Notes under the pieces: model-generated
What the model saw: only the letters and a program-made list of their open reading frames with translations
The model's database searches: none
What the model was told of the DNA's origin: nothing
Translations under genes and position numbers: made by a program
Assembly (NCBI RefSeq): GCF_027409185.1
Contig: NC_084469.1
Location: 31,114,293 to 31,178,292 of the forward strand
Direction of reading: 5' to 3'
Source of the DNA: Cynocephalus volans
Taxonomy: Eukaryota > Chordata > Mammalia > Dermoptera > Cynocephalidae
Length of the DNA stretch: 64,000 bases
In this document: piece after piece, positions 1 through 12,500 of the stretch
Layout: each line of letters starts with the position of its first letter
Position numbering within the stretch: the stretch's first letter is position 1

Positions 1-145
1 TATCTGTGTATGTGTGTATTGTCTGTCTTCCCCACTAGAATGTACCTTCAAGAGGGCAAGGACTTTGTTTTGTTTGCAGTTATATCCCTAGCACCTATAA
101 TTTGGTATATAACAGGTATTCAATAAATATTTTTTAAATAAATAC
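1..145 (+). repeat. L2 LINE 3' end
   Basis: The sequence follows the L2 tail: a 'cccactagaatgta' segment, 'gagggcaaggact', then 'aacaggtattcaataaatatt'. It continues past the left edge and is degraded. It lies in NCBP3 intron 6. Confidence 0.75.
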
Positions 146-451
146 ACTCTAATATTTCTAACAATATACCATGACTTGCTTTTTCTTAATTTTACTGATT
201 AGATAACACTTCAAAGTATTTCACAATAAACCATTTTCTTTTATACAGAAGTGTGAGTACTAGTCTAAGATCTCAAGATGGATTGTTACATCCATTCAAA
301 CTGAAAGGCCAAGGGCCTGGTGCATCCTCAGAAGGTCTAACGGTGAAAGCTAGAAAAGAACACAACTTACTAAGTCTTTAAGCCTTAAACAAAAGACAGT
401 AAGCAAATTTTTACAATAAAATTTTACATACATCTTCGCCCTATTACTAAC

Positions 452-525
452 CTCTACATCACTTGAGTTCTCATCTTCAACTTCTCCTTCTTCAGCCTCA
501 TCATCTGAACTGTCTTCCTGCTTGT
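452..525 (-). CDS. NCBP3: NCBP3 coding exon 6
   Basis: Codes DKQEDSSDDEAEE to ENSSDVE (residues 204-228), a very acidic low-complexity tract. Acceptor TTTTAG, donor GTTAGT. I find no further NCBP3 exon in bases 1-451, so exon 7 lies outside the window. Confidence 0.93.
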
Positions 526-3500
526 CTAAAATAAAACATGAGGAACAAGACGAACCTTAATGTAACTCCATCTCATATAATTTTAAAAGTCAGTTTCTCC
601 TCCTAATTACTGATAACCCAAAGTATCACAGCTTACTTCAGAAACACTTGGTGATAAGACGCTACATAATGCCCTGCTTAGAAACCCAAAGATCCAAAAC
701 AGAATTGTGTAAAGAACAGGACTTTCGGGTCAATGTTCCCTCCTTTGTGTTCACTTACCTTTTTTACTTTTCTCAGATGACTTGTCCTCATTGGCATCCC
801 TGCTTCTTATCTTATCCTGGGCTGGCAGAGAGCTCATATTGATAAGAGCTCGTGTGGCTGTCATTTCATCCAGCCAAACCACATTACCTAAAATAACATG
901 TAAAATAAAACATTACATTGCATCCAAATGGTAAGTTTCTTGACAGCAGATTCTACATCACACTAATTGCTACAGCCTCAAGTAGCCACAGATTGTCACC
1001 TGTAAGTGTACAAACTAACTAATGAAAAGAAATATAGAAAGTGGTAGTAAAACCTCTTTGATGAAATTAGCTTAGAACTGCATTCCCAAACTGGGTTCCA
1101 CAAAATATTTGCTAAGTACAAGAGTCCTCTGAAAAGCTCATGGAAAAACAGAATTAAAAGATAATATGAATCTCTACATGAATTTTTTGAAGTACCCTTG
1201 TATTCCATGAAAAAGGAGTTCTGTATGTTAAAAGTGCCTAGAACACAGTGAGTACTATGTGTTAGTAGTTCTTAATGATGATGGTGACTGTCATAGAAAT
1301 TCAGAATTTCCTTTATACTACTGCCCCTTACAAGGGAGCCCTTTACTGCTGCTTGTCATCTGGATATGCTAAAAGATGCTTCCCCATTGAAAAGTGTGGG
1401 TGATGACAGTATTCATGGGATATGTAAAATGGAGGCATGACAGCCACTTGGCTTTGTAGCAACTAATTTATTAGAAAGAGAAAGGCTTTGAGAAGTCCTG
1501 TAGAAAAGAAAGCTCTTTAACTCTGTTTAAGACAGCATTTTTCAAAATTATGTGGATACTTCAAAAAGTTCATGGACGGATTCATATTACCTTTTAAATA
1601 TTTTTTTCCCACAAACTTTCTGAAGTACTCTGGTATGTGGCCCCTATATCTGTTTGGGAAATAAAGGTCTAAAGATCTGTTACTAATATGCCGCATGGCC
1701 TTGAACAAATATCCTTTCTCTGCTTCTCAGTTTTTGATGTACAATATGAGGTAGCTGAACTTGATAATTCTAAGAGTCCCTCCAACCCTAATATCCTTTA
1801 GCTACAGTTTTAATATTTACACCAGACGTTAGCAAACTACAACCCACAGGCCAAATCTAGCCTACCACCTGTTACTTATTTATATTTGTATCAGCTTTAT
1901 TTAGGTATAATAAATGTACAATAAACTATGTATCTACCACCTATTTTTGTAAATAAAGTTCTACTGAAAAACAGCCAGGCTCATTAGTTTATGTATTGTT
2001 TATGGCTATTTTCATGCTACCAAAGCAGAGCTCAGTAGATGTGACAGAGACCGGATGGCCTACAAAGCCTAAAATATATACTATTTAGCCCTTTATAGAA
2101 AAAAGGTTACCAACCCCTGATTTGGACAGTGTAAGCTAAGCAGAAAGAAAAAAGGAGAAAAATCTTTTATTCAGTCATGTTTCTTCTTTCAATGAAAACA
2201 CTGAATCAACAGCTTCTTAAGAGAGCTGCCAAGAATACCAGGCTGCTATCTAGGGTACTACCTAGTAGGTCAGCCAGCTGGCAGCAAGTAAAGCCAGACT
2301 AGAAGTAAGGCAAGACAAGAAGCTAGCAAAGTGGTTTCCAGAGGTCAGGCTAGACTTGGAGTGGGGAGGCAAGTTAAAAAGTACAGTTAGCTCACAAGTT
2401 GGGTGGTTCACAAGTTAAGGCAAGCAGAGCTGAGAGGTCTGGTTCAGTGTGAGAACATTCTGGTCTCATTTTAGGTCACAGACAGTGAGGCAGAGCCAGC
2501 CCTCTGAATAACTGTATGGCAAGTAGCAAAGACAAAATCCAAAGCCCTGAAAACGCAATCCCAAGTCTATCCAGTTGAATCCACCCCTTTGCTGGGAAAT
2601 TGCAACTGTTAAAGAGACTTCAATCATGTACACTAGACTCAGAGACCAGTAATTAACCTCTTAGAGCGTTTGTCACCACCTCTAAGCCGACGTGGAATAC
2701 CCATGGGGTATGAGCTGGCAGACTGGTTAAGGCACGGTGGTTCTCATCAATACGAAATTTTTTCTCTCCTAAGCTAAGGGCAGAGGTTAGGTGTATATAA
2801 GTAGTCTGGGCCATAATCATTTACCATCTCAGATGGTAAGAACACTTTAAAAATCATCAACGAGGGCTGGCCCCATGGCTCACTCGGGAGAGTGCGGCAC
2901 TGGTAGTACCAAGGCCGCGGGTTCAGATCCTATATAGGGATGGCTGGTGAGCTCACTGGCTGAGCGTGGTGTGGACCACACCGTGCCGAGGGCTGCGATC
3001 CCCTTACCGGTCAAAAAAAAAACCAAACCATCAACGAGAGCATATTCAACAGAAAACCTGAGTGTACTTACAAGAGGTGTCATCCAACCATTCAATGTGA
3101 GCCGGAGGATATTCTTTAAAATAAGAAAAGATATCCTGGGTACTCATCTCATCTACTCCACAGATGTAGATTGTCTCCAGTCTCACTTTGGGGATTGCTA
3201 GAAAAAGAAGGCATAGAAAAGACGATAGAATTTCCTTACCTGCTATTGCATATTCCATCAATATTCCTTTATAACTGTTCAGATATCATATGCTTAGAAA
3301 GAAATATACTGAAAGAAACAATTAGTTCAAAATAACATGAGACATGACAGTAAGGTAAACTACTTTCATTTTTATCACTGAACAACAGCATTAAACAAAT
3401 AATTTATTTTAGAACAAGCATATTAGGCTCAGAAAGATTAAACAAATGGCGTTGATAAAATACATGATACCTCTCCCAAAATTAACCTGTAGTAATCAAA

Positions 3501-6500
3501 GCAATATTACACAAGACTATTCATTGAACTTGACAAACTGATTCTAAAATTTTTCACATTTGTCAAAAAGAAACATGTAGTAGTGGAGAAAATTCTGAAA
3601 AAGAAAAGACACTGCCATTGAGTATATCAAAGCACAAAACTAGATTAAAGAAACTATAGTATGAAACTAGATATAAAGAAATCTACAAATCAACAAGAAA
3701 ATAATTCAAAATAAAAATGGGCAAAGGACATGAGCAGGCAGTTAATACAAAACGCCAATAAACATATGAAGAGATGGGTTGACCTCACTACTAATCCAGA
3801 AAATGGACATTAAAACAAGAAGGTACCAGTTTTCACTGACCAGATTTTATTTCTTTTAGAATGAAATATTGGTGGGAGTCGGGGCGGGGAGGCAGGGAGT
3901 TACTCTCTCTGTTGGTGGGAGTATGAACTGGCATAGCTACTCTGAAGGGCAAACTGGGAGTAACTATTAAAATATAATTTAGTACATGCCCTATAGACCT
4001 AAGAATCGTATGCTTCAGTATCTACCGTAAATACACACATACACGAGTTTACAAAGTAGCTCACACAAAGATGTTCACTGTAGCACTACTTCTAATAACC
4101 CAGTAGCTATCGGTGTAATAAATTATGGTTTATCCATATTAAACCAATCATGTTTCTCCATATTATAGAATATTCAGTAAAAAAAAAATGAAATAATTAT
4201 TATGTACCATGGAAAGATTCTAAGACACATTACAGAATGAAAAAATCAAGTTGTAGAAATTTATGTACAATGCAATGAAATTTTTTAAAAAAACATAAAA
4301 CAGCATCATAAATTTTCTTTTTTTGGGGGGGGGGGAGCTGCCAGTATGGGGATCCAAACCTCTGACCTTCGTGTTATAATACCGTGCTCTAACCAACTGA
4401 GCTAACCAGCTAGCCCTAACACCATACATTCTCTAAGGGTACGTACATATGTGTGTACACAAATACCTAGGAAAAGGCCTGGTATGATTCATGCTACACT
4501 GATAACTGTTAACTCTGGTAAGGGAGAAAGGTTGAAATCTGTGGTCCAAGAGAAACTTTAGCCTTATCAGGATTGTGCAATTTTTTACTAAATGTTTTAA
4601 GTACCTTATCTCATTTAACATTTTTGTGAAATATGCAAGTATATCAATAAGAAAAAATAATTTTAAAATATCTGTATATTCACCACCTAGCTTTATGCTT
4701 AATTCCTTAAAAGACCTCAGGCAAATAAAGCATTGCAAATAAAACTGGGGCCCATATAACCTCCCCACATTCCTTCTTTCCATTCCTTCTCCGAAGTAAT
4801 TCTGTCAAGAATTCAATGTCCATTACTTCTAATCATGTTTTTATACACTATATATTACTTTTATTTAAAACAAATAAACCCTCCATTCTTGCTTTCTTAT
4901 ACATAATTTTTTTTTAAAGATTTAAAATACATGTAAAAGGGCCAGCCCGTGGCTCACTCGGGCGAGTGTGGTGCTGAGAACACCAAGGCCGCGGGTTCGG
5001 ATCCTATATAGGGATGGCTGGTTAGCTCACTTGGGAGAGTGTGGTGCTGACAACACCAAGTCAAGGGTTAAGATCCCCTTACCGGTCATCTTTATAAAAA
5101 AATAAAAATAAAAATAAAAATAAATAATAAAATACATGTAAATACTTACAGCTAAAAAATTTCTTAGTTTTGTCATTTCATTCTGAAGAGTAAGAGATGG
5201 TAGCCTATGTAGGTTTGGCCAGACTAAATCAGGTGAGTATTTTCTTGACAGCCCAGATTCATGAAGAGATAGCATCAAGACTTATGAACCCCAGCAAGTC
5301 CCTATTAGTGACCAGCGGTGCAACAGTGAACAGAGGCCCAAATGCAGGATGGGAAACAAGGGTTTATTGAGGCCAGGGGGCTTTCTAAGTTCTTCAGGCT
5401 AACAACTATTTCTTTGGAAAAAAACAGCCCATGGGAAGTAAAGAGATGGTTCTATAGAAGGTAACAAAGAACAGGGAGAATTCCTAGCAATGGTAGAGAA
5501 AACAGACTAGGGATCAGGAAGAGAAAACATGAGGTACGAGACTTGTTGATCTGATAAAAAAGGATTTAATCTTAAATGAGAAAAAGAGAAAACAGAGACC
5601 CAAAAAATGACAAAATAAAGAGTATCACAGCATTTTTCTAACAAAACATTAACACAACAAAGAAACCTACAGGTGAGAAAATACCTTAAAAACAAAAGGG
5701 AAAGAATGTAAAGAACAAAACTTCTGGCCTCGGGTGTCCATTTTAATTTAGAGAGAATGGTATACACATCAAGAATTGGGCAATGGACGATTTTGTTCAA
5801 AAGAAGCAGATAAAGATACAAAAAAAAGACATACAATTCTTTTGCATCTCTGCACTGATAATTCACTGAAGAGATAAACTAGTCTCAATTAGCTAGAAAG
5901 TAAGAAAGGTTCATTCTTAAAAAAGAACCGACAGTGGTAAGATCCATTAGAAATAGAAGCTTTGTTAAACTCAAGATTTGATGGAAGACTGCCAAAGGAG
6001 AATGTCCAATACTTCCTCACTTTGCTGACAATGTTACTGCTCAAAATAAAACAAAGAAGGCCCCTAGAGCTATGCCCAACCCAATGAGAAAGGGCTAATT
6101 GCTGAGATGGCAGTGAACAGATGCACTGGAGAACAAAAACTAGACATTTACTGAGTGGTGACTATGAGCCAGGTGCTGAGGGTATCATCTTGAATTTTCT
6201 AATACAGAAAAAAGACAATGAGTGACAGGCAGTGGAACATAAAACTCAAGTTTTTAGAAAAGCAGATTTCAAAACTTCCAGAGACAAAGGAGCCAATCCT
6301 AAGGCCACAGATTACCAGTGATCAAAAAAGTTGGAAGACAGAAAAATACAGGAACTCAAAGCATGAGTGGTGATCCCAAGGAAAGAGAAGGGAGCAAAAC
6401 TTAGGTGAGCACGAATTATCAAAGAACACAAATGGGAGATGGATAAAAGGTAAATTACTAATGATGAAGAGAATGAGATTGGCAAACAAATCTGAAAGAC

Positions 6501-9500
6501 TCGTGTCAGGCTATACAGTAACATGGAAAATGCTGATGACAGACCATCATGTGAAAAGGAAAAAAGTAGTAGGACTTAAAATCAAAAAGAAAGTCCACTC
6601 CCAGAAAAGAGATTTTTTAAAAATACACAAAATGTTGACAATGATTGGGTCTGAGTGGAAGACTGTGGGCAACTTTTCTTCTTAGTTTGCTTTCCAAATT
6701 TTCTTTGGTGAGCGTGAACTGTTTGTAAAACATCTAATGAAGAAAAGGTTATAGTCCAGACTGAACAGGCTCATCAAAAATGCTGGCAGCTTCCTTTTTT
6801 TCTTTAAGTGTTCAGAGCAACACTGCTTTTGGAAGAGATGCAAGAAAAAAGGCAGAACTGTTGATCTGTTTTGCTATTCTACTAATGGATAGCAGAACAG
6901 CTAGTATTAAAGAAGAACCAAAACCCAAGATAGGTGACAAGAGTATAAGAATTAGTCTCAATAAGTTTAAATCTCTAGTCCAGAATTACATTCCAATGTG
7001 CTGACTCAAACATGCAGCTGTGATTTCAGAATTAGGTAGTAACATCTAAGAGTAGCAAGGAAAGACAGAAGTACAATAAAGCCTCAAGAAAGACTATTCC
7101 TGCACTGATTTTCATAAAAGAAGAAAAGGGAAATTCCCAAATTACAGACTGAAAAGCTTACTGTCAGTCTCTGAAATTTAAAAAAAAAAAAAGCTTATTA
7201 GACAGAATTTATGATTCCTTAAGAAACCAAGTCTTTCCCATAGGAAATGACATGAGTTCAGTAAGAATAAAGCCACACTAACCTCATTTCTTTTTTTGAC
7301 AGGATTAGTAGGCCAAGAAATTCAAAGATTACCACAGACAGTGTTCTATCTCAAGTTCATTAAGGCATGTAATCCAGTTCCTCATAATAAAATGAAGTGT
7401 GGGCCTGACAGTAATAGAATAAGACTTATAATTAATACATCTATGTTTCATGGCATTATATGGGAATATACTGTTGAACATTCACCCACAACTGGATGAA
7501 GAAGCAGAAGCCATGCTCAAGGCAGAGAGGACACAAAGTGAGGAGCATAGCTAAAAAGCTGAAAGGTAGTGTTAACATAAAAATTAACTCAGACTGAAAA
7601 TGGAGGCTTGAAATCAATGAGATGTAATTTAATTACGGACAAATTAAAAAGTAATTTTTTAAAAGTGCCTCGAGTACAAAATGAGAAAGACTTTTGATGG
7701 GCGCAATTCCTTGGGAAAAGACCTGGTATGCTAGTTGACAAGAGGAGCACAACACTATGAAACGGCTGTGACAGAGACAATGAGTTGTAGTCCTGCCATA
7801 CTCTCCATGAATCTAACCATAGCCGGAATCTACACCTCACCTTAGGAAGAACATTTAGAAACTGGAAAGAGTCTAGCAAAAGGAGACCAGAGAGCCATGT
7901 CACATACAGAAAGTTTAGGGAATGGGCAGTAAGCCAGTACTTCTAGCACCTGAAGGATCACTGTATGAATGAGGAAAGGACATAGCAGTGTTGGTCTAGG
8001 AATCACACAGTAACTAACAGACAGAAATTACTAGAAGGCAATGCTCAACACAAGGAAGTATCCCAAAACAAAGCTGTCTGCCTCATAAATAGTTCCTGGG
8101 CCACCACTAGGAAATGTTCAGGCAGTGGCCAAAGGGCCATTAGGAATTCTGCCAAAAGGCCTGCAGTGCTGGGCAAGAGATAGGTCTAGATGACCTCCAA
8201 GATCCCTTCCAACCATGAGAGCTTCGATCTTGGGGATAAGGAGACTGAAGCTGTCTGACACTGAGTCATTCAAAAATAGCAAGTCATTCTTGATGGAGAA
8301 TAGTCTATTGTAGCATGTCCCAAACTGTGTCCCTGAATGCTGGCAGAGTGACTGGGAACACAGGCTTCAGTCAGACAAGCCTTCAAATCCCAACCTTGCT
8401 GTTTACCTAGCTGTGGGAACTCGGGCAAGTTTCTCCACCTCTTAGCATCTGCTTTTTTCATCAGTAAAATGGAAATGATAAATATCTTACCTTCACAGCG
8501 TGCTGAAAGGGTATGTTAACTACACAGCAGAGTGACTAGCACATGTTAAGCATTTAAAAAACGGTATCTTTTATTATTTTTGGTATTAATAAGAATAAAT
8601 AACTTGACACCTGGTGTGGCTGCAGGAGTCAGATGCTGATTCCAATTTCCCCATTCTCCAAAGAGGCAGGGTCACTTAGATGATTGCTTAGAAGATGGAG
8701 AATGCCAAATAATAATAATAACTAACATTTATTGGGCACCCACGATGTGCCAGGCACCACTCTAAGAACTGTAACATTTTTTTTAAAAGGTCATGGAAAG
8801 ATCATAATCTTTCAATTTTATTTTTCCAGGAACTCTTTATTTTTGTTGCAGCTGGCTGGTACAGGGATCAAACTCTGGATTTTGGTGTTGTCAGCACCAT
8901 GCTCTATCCAACTGAGCTAACTGGCCAGCCCCAAGAGTAATAACTATCAACATTTTGTTAGAGCCTCCCAACAAACCCCATATGAACTCCTATTATCTGC
9001 TTTCCAGATGAGGAAACTAAGGTCTTAAAGGCTAAACAACTTGAAGTCCACAGAGCTAGAAAGTTACAGGTCAGGATTTGAATCTAGGCAGTTGGGCCTC
9101 AGAGCCCCTGCACATAAACACAAAACCAATGGTTCTCAATCCTGGCTGCATGTTGAAATTACCTGAGAAGACATAAAAATAATGACTGTCTCCAGGACCT
9201 ATCTAAGTCCACCGCACCCCTAATTCTAATTTAAACTGACCTGGGATGGGGAGCAGAGTTGCCCAGGGTTCAGGAACACTATCTTAGGTCATGCTGTCTC
9301 CTGGATAAAGAACAGGTTGAAATGGGCAATCCTCCTCAGCTGACATCCAGGCAGGCCTTCTGCCTTTTTGAGGAATATCTTTAGAACCATAAGATTTCAA
9401 AAAAAATTATTTTTTAATTAAAACTTAACCACAAAGCAGCCTATTAAGGTAGATATCATATTCCCACTTTACACACAAAAAGACTGAGACTTTTTTTTTA

Positions 9501-12500
9501 GCTCAATCACTTGCCCATGGTCACAAAAAAACTGAGATTAGATTCCAGGAGGATCTGGCACCCTAACGACTTCAACAAAGATGGGAAAAAATTTTGAGGG
9601 GGTGATCAAGAATGCTTCATGGAGGAAGTGACACCTGAATCAGATGAAGCATGATCGGACAAGGAAAAGCGAAAGAGCAGTGTGAAAGGCTTGACAGCAT
9701 CAGAGGCAGGCCATCTCAAGGGATATTTATGGGACTAGGAAGTCAACAGGTGTGGTGAAAACTATGGTGCTTTCAAGGTAGAACTGGGAGAAAGGACTCA
9801 AAGGTCTGCTTGGACCCAGGTTGCACTGATTAATTCAGCTTTCTCTGACAACAGGATGTTACCAGGTGGTTTATATTTGAACACCAAATTGCACAGCTGT
9901 CCCTGGCCTTCACAGGACTTTTCCTGAAACAGAAATCCTTTCAAGCAGACACCTGGAACCCCAGCCTGTTGGGGAGGCAAGGTCATATTTCCAACTTGAA
10001 CTCATGATGCAGGAAAAAGAGTACAGAAGCTTCCAGAATTGAGCTCTGCATCTAAGCTTATTCTGCCCATTCAGGGTCAACTAAGGAGGGACACAGTTTG
10101 GATCCATGGTATCAAATCTTATATGGCAATAGAGCAAAGTAATTAACAGCAAGGCTTTAGAGTCAGGTAAACCTGGGTTTGAATCCTGACTCCACCTTTA
10201 CTAACTGTGTAACCCCGGACAATTTATTAAACTTCTTTGAGCCTGTCTCCTCCTTTGTAAAATAGGCATAAAAATATACTCTTCATAGGGTTATTGTAAG
10301 AAACAAATAGTAATGTACTTAATACGGTGCCTGGTAAGAAAGCAAGTTCTCAACAAATAGTAGCTATTCTCTTTCATTCAACATGTTTACTGAGCTTTTG
10401 CTTTTATCAACCAAGCAAGGATAGAGAAGCTCACATAGCACAGACCTTTAACATGCATTCAGAGGGCTGCCCATTAAACCCTTTATAAATACTCAAATTT
10501 GCAAATACAACAGAGGGAGGCTTTTTGCACTTACGGATTTATATTAGAGTGGAATAATAAATAAGGATGCTGACTCACTAAAAGAGTAATAAGTTTCCCT
10601 TTTATTTATAAATTGTTTTAGAAGACTGGGGCAGATTAGTATATATGATAATTCAGGGTGAGTTCCAGGGAGCAAAATACTTACCCGAACAAAACATAAA
10701 AATAAAATAAAACCACAAATATAACTGTAGGGGCAGGTTTAAAGCCAAGGGCAGGATTAGTTTAGCTTTCTCTGACACCAGGATATTATTGGGTGATTTG
10801 TATTTGTCATGTATCCAGATTACCAATAGAAGTGTTTGTTAATGGCTTTCTCCTGCCAATCCCAAAATTACTCAAACTCCCTTAAAAGAAAGTCTCACTG
10901 TGATATGTTTTCACTACATTTAAGGACAAAGAAAAGTTAATACCTCGATGATAAAAGGAGAAAATGAGTGAGGGTCTGTAGAAGCACAGGTTCTAATCTC
11001 AGCTCTGCCATCAACTGGTGACTTTCTCTGGGCCTCCTCAGATAAGACAATTTCTTTTTTTCTAGCTCTAAAATCTGAGACATAGCTGACAGCATCTCAA
11101 TTTTAAACAAGTGACCTCAGAAATAAAGACTTCACAACTTCCTTCCTTCAGGAGTATCTGAATGAGGACCGAACATGCGAAGCAAGGCCAGAAGAATGAG
11201 GCAATGGCAGGGAAAAGTCACTCTTTGGGGAAATGTGGAAAAATTCCCCCCAAAACACGCTGTACCTTTCTTCATCATGTCTCGATCCAAGGCTACATTT
11301 CTCTGGGCAAGATTTACTTCTGATCGGAAATGGAAGCGCTTTGCTCGCTGTTCTTTCTTTTCAATTGCTTCCTGGAAAGTATAAAAAGTCAAAAAAGTAA
11401 AACTTGAAGGAGGAAAGTTAAATTACAAACACAACATGACGCATCAGTCACAATCCTAAAATAAATGGGAAGAAACAAGCAACCTTGTGCCTTGAATAAG
11501 TTTGCAGAGAACTGGATATTCATATTCAATGACTAGGAGAGCATACATGAATACTGCTATAATTTGTAATCATCTCCATCATACACAGCCTATCACTGTG
11601 CCTGGGACACAGTAGGAATTTAATCAGTATTTTGTCAATTAAATAAATAGTACCTATAGTCTATGAAGTTCTGATATTTTATCTATTATTAGCAATCATG
11701 CCAACAAATTACAACTAAACAATCTCAACATCACTATTTTCCAGTGCAGAAACTGAGGCACAAAAAAGGAAAAAGGTTTGCTAGAGGTACTTCAGCTAGT
11801 AAAAGGGCAAATCTTCTGATTCCAGTGCTATTTCTAGGAGCCCCCTCCTTCCCCACCATTTCACATCATCTGTGGGCATGATAATCATACAGATCATGAT
11901 CTTCTACATTATGTCTGCCTGAGCAGTCCACTCCCTAAAGCTGGTTCCCCGCTTAAAAATAACACCAAAGCAAAGAAACTGTCTCCTCTATTCCAGCCTT
12001 GGGTCCATGGAATTGCCAGTTTTCATTTTTAAGTTACAAAAAGCATTGACGCTTCACTGACAAAATAATCAGCTTTGTAAGTTTCTTTCCAGAGCTAAAT
12101 CCAGATCCAGCTGTGGGTTTCTGATGGCTCTTAGGAACCCTGTGCTAATTGCATATTGACTATGCCACCTAATTGAAGGTCTGACTATAGAAAGCTTGTG
12201 GGAGTTGGTAAAGTAGCAACACTTCCCCTATTTCCCAATAGTTATGCAAATTGTCTTCACCGAAGTCTTCCTAGTACAAACAACAATCTACCTTCTCTTA
12301 GTAACAATTTAAGCACCAACTCTGGGACTACCACCCTTTTTCCCATATACCTGTTTCATATAATTGCAACCTATGTAGGATTAAGGACAGTCTACTTATT
12401 TTTCAATTACAATAAGAAAATATTTTCACTTTATTCTATTTTCTTATCTGTCTAAAAGATGATTGGTACTCTTCCTTTTGGCCTTGAAGTAACCTGAGAC

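Noticed and set aside
1-451. Possible NCBP3 exon 7
   Set aside because: No stretch on the minus strand matches the expected next residues; the segment holds an L2 tail and intron sequence.
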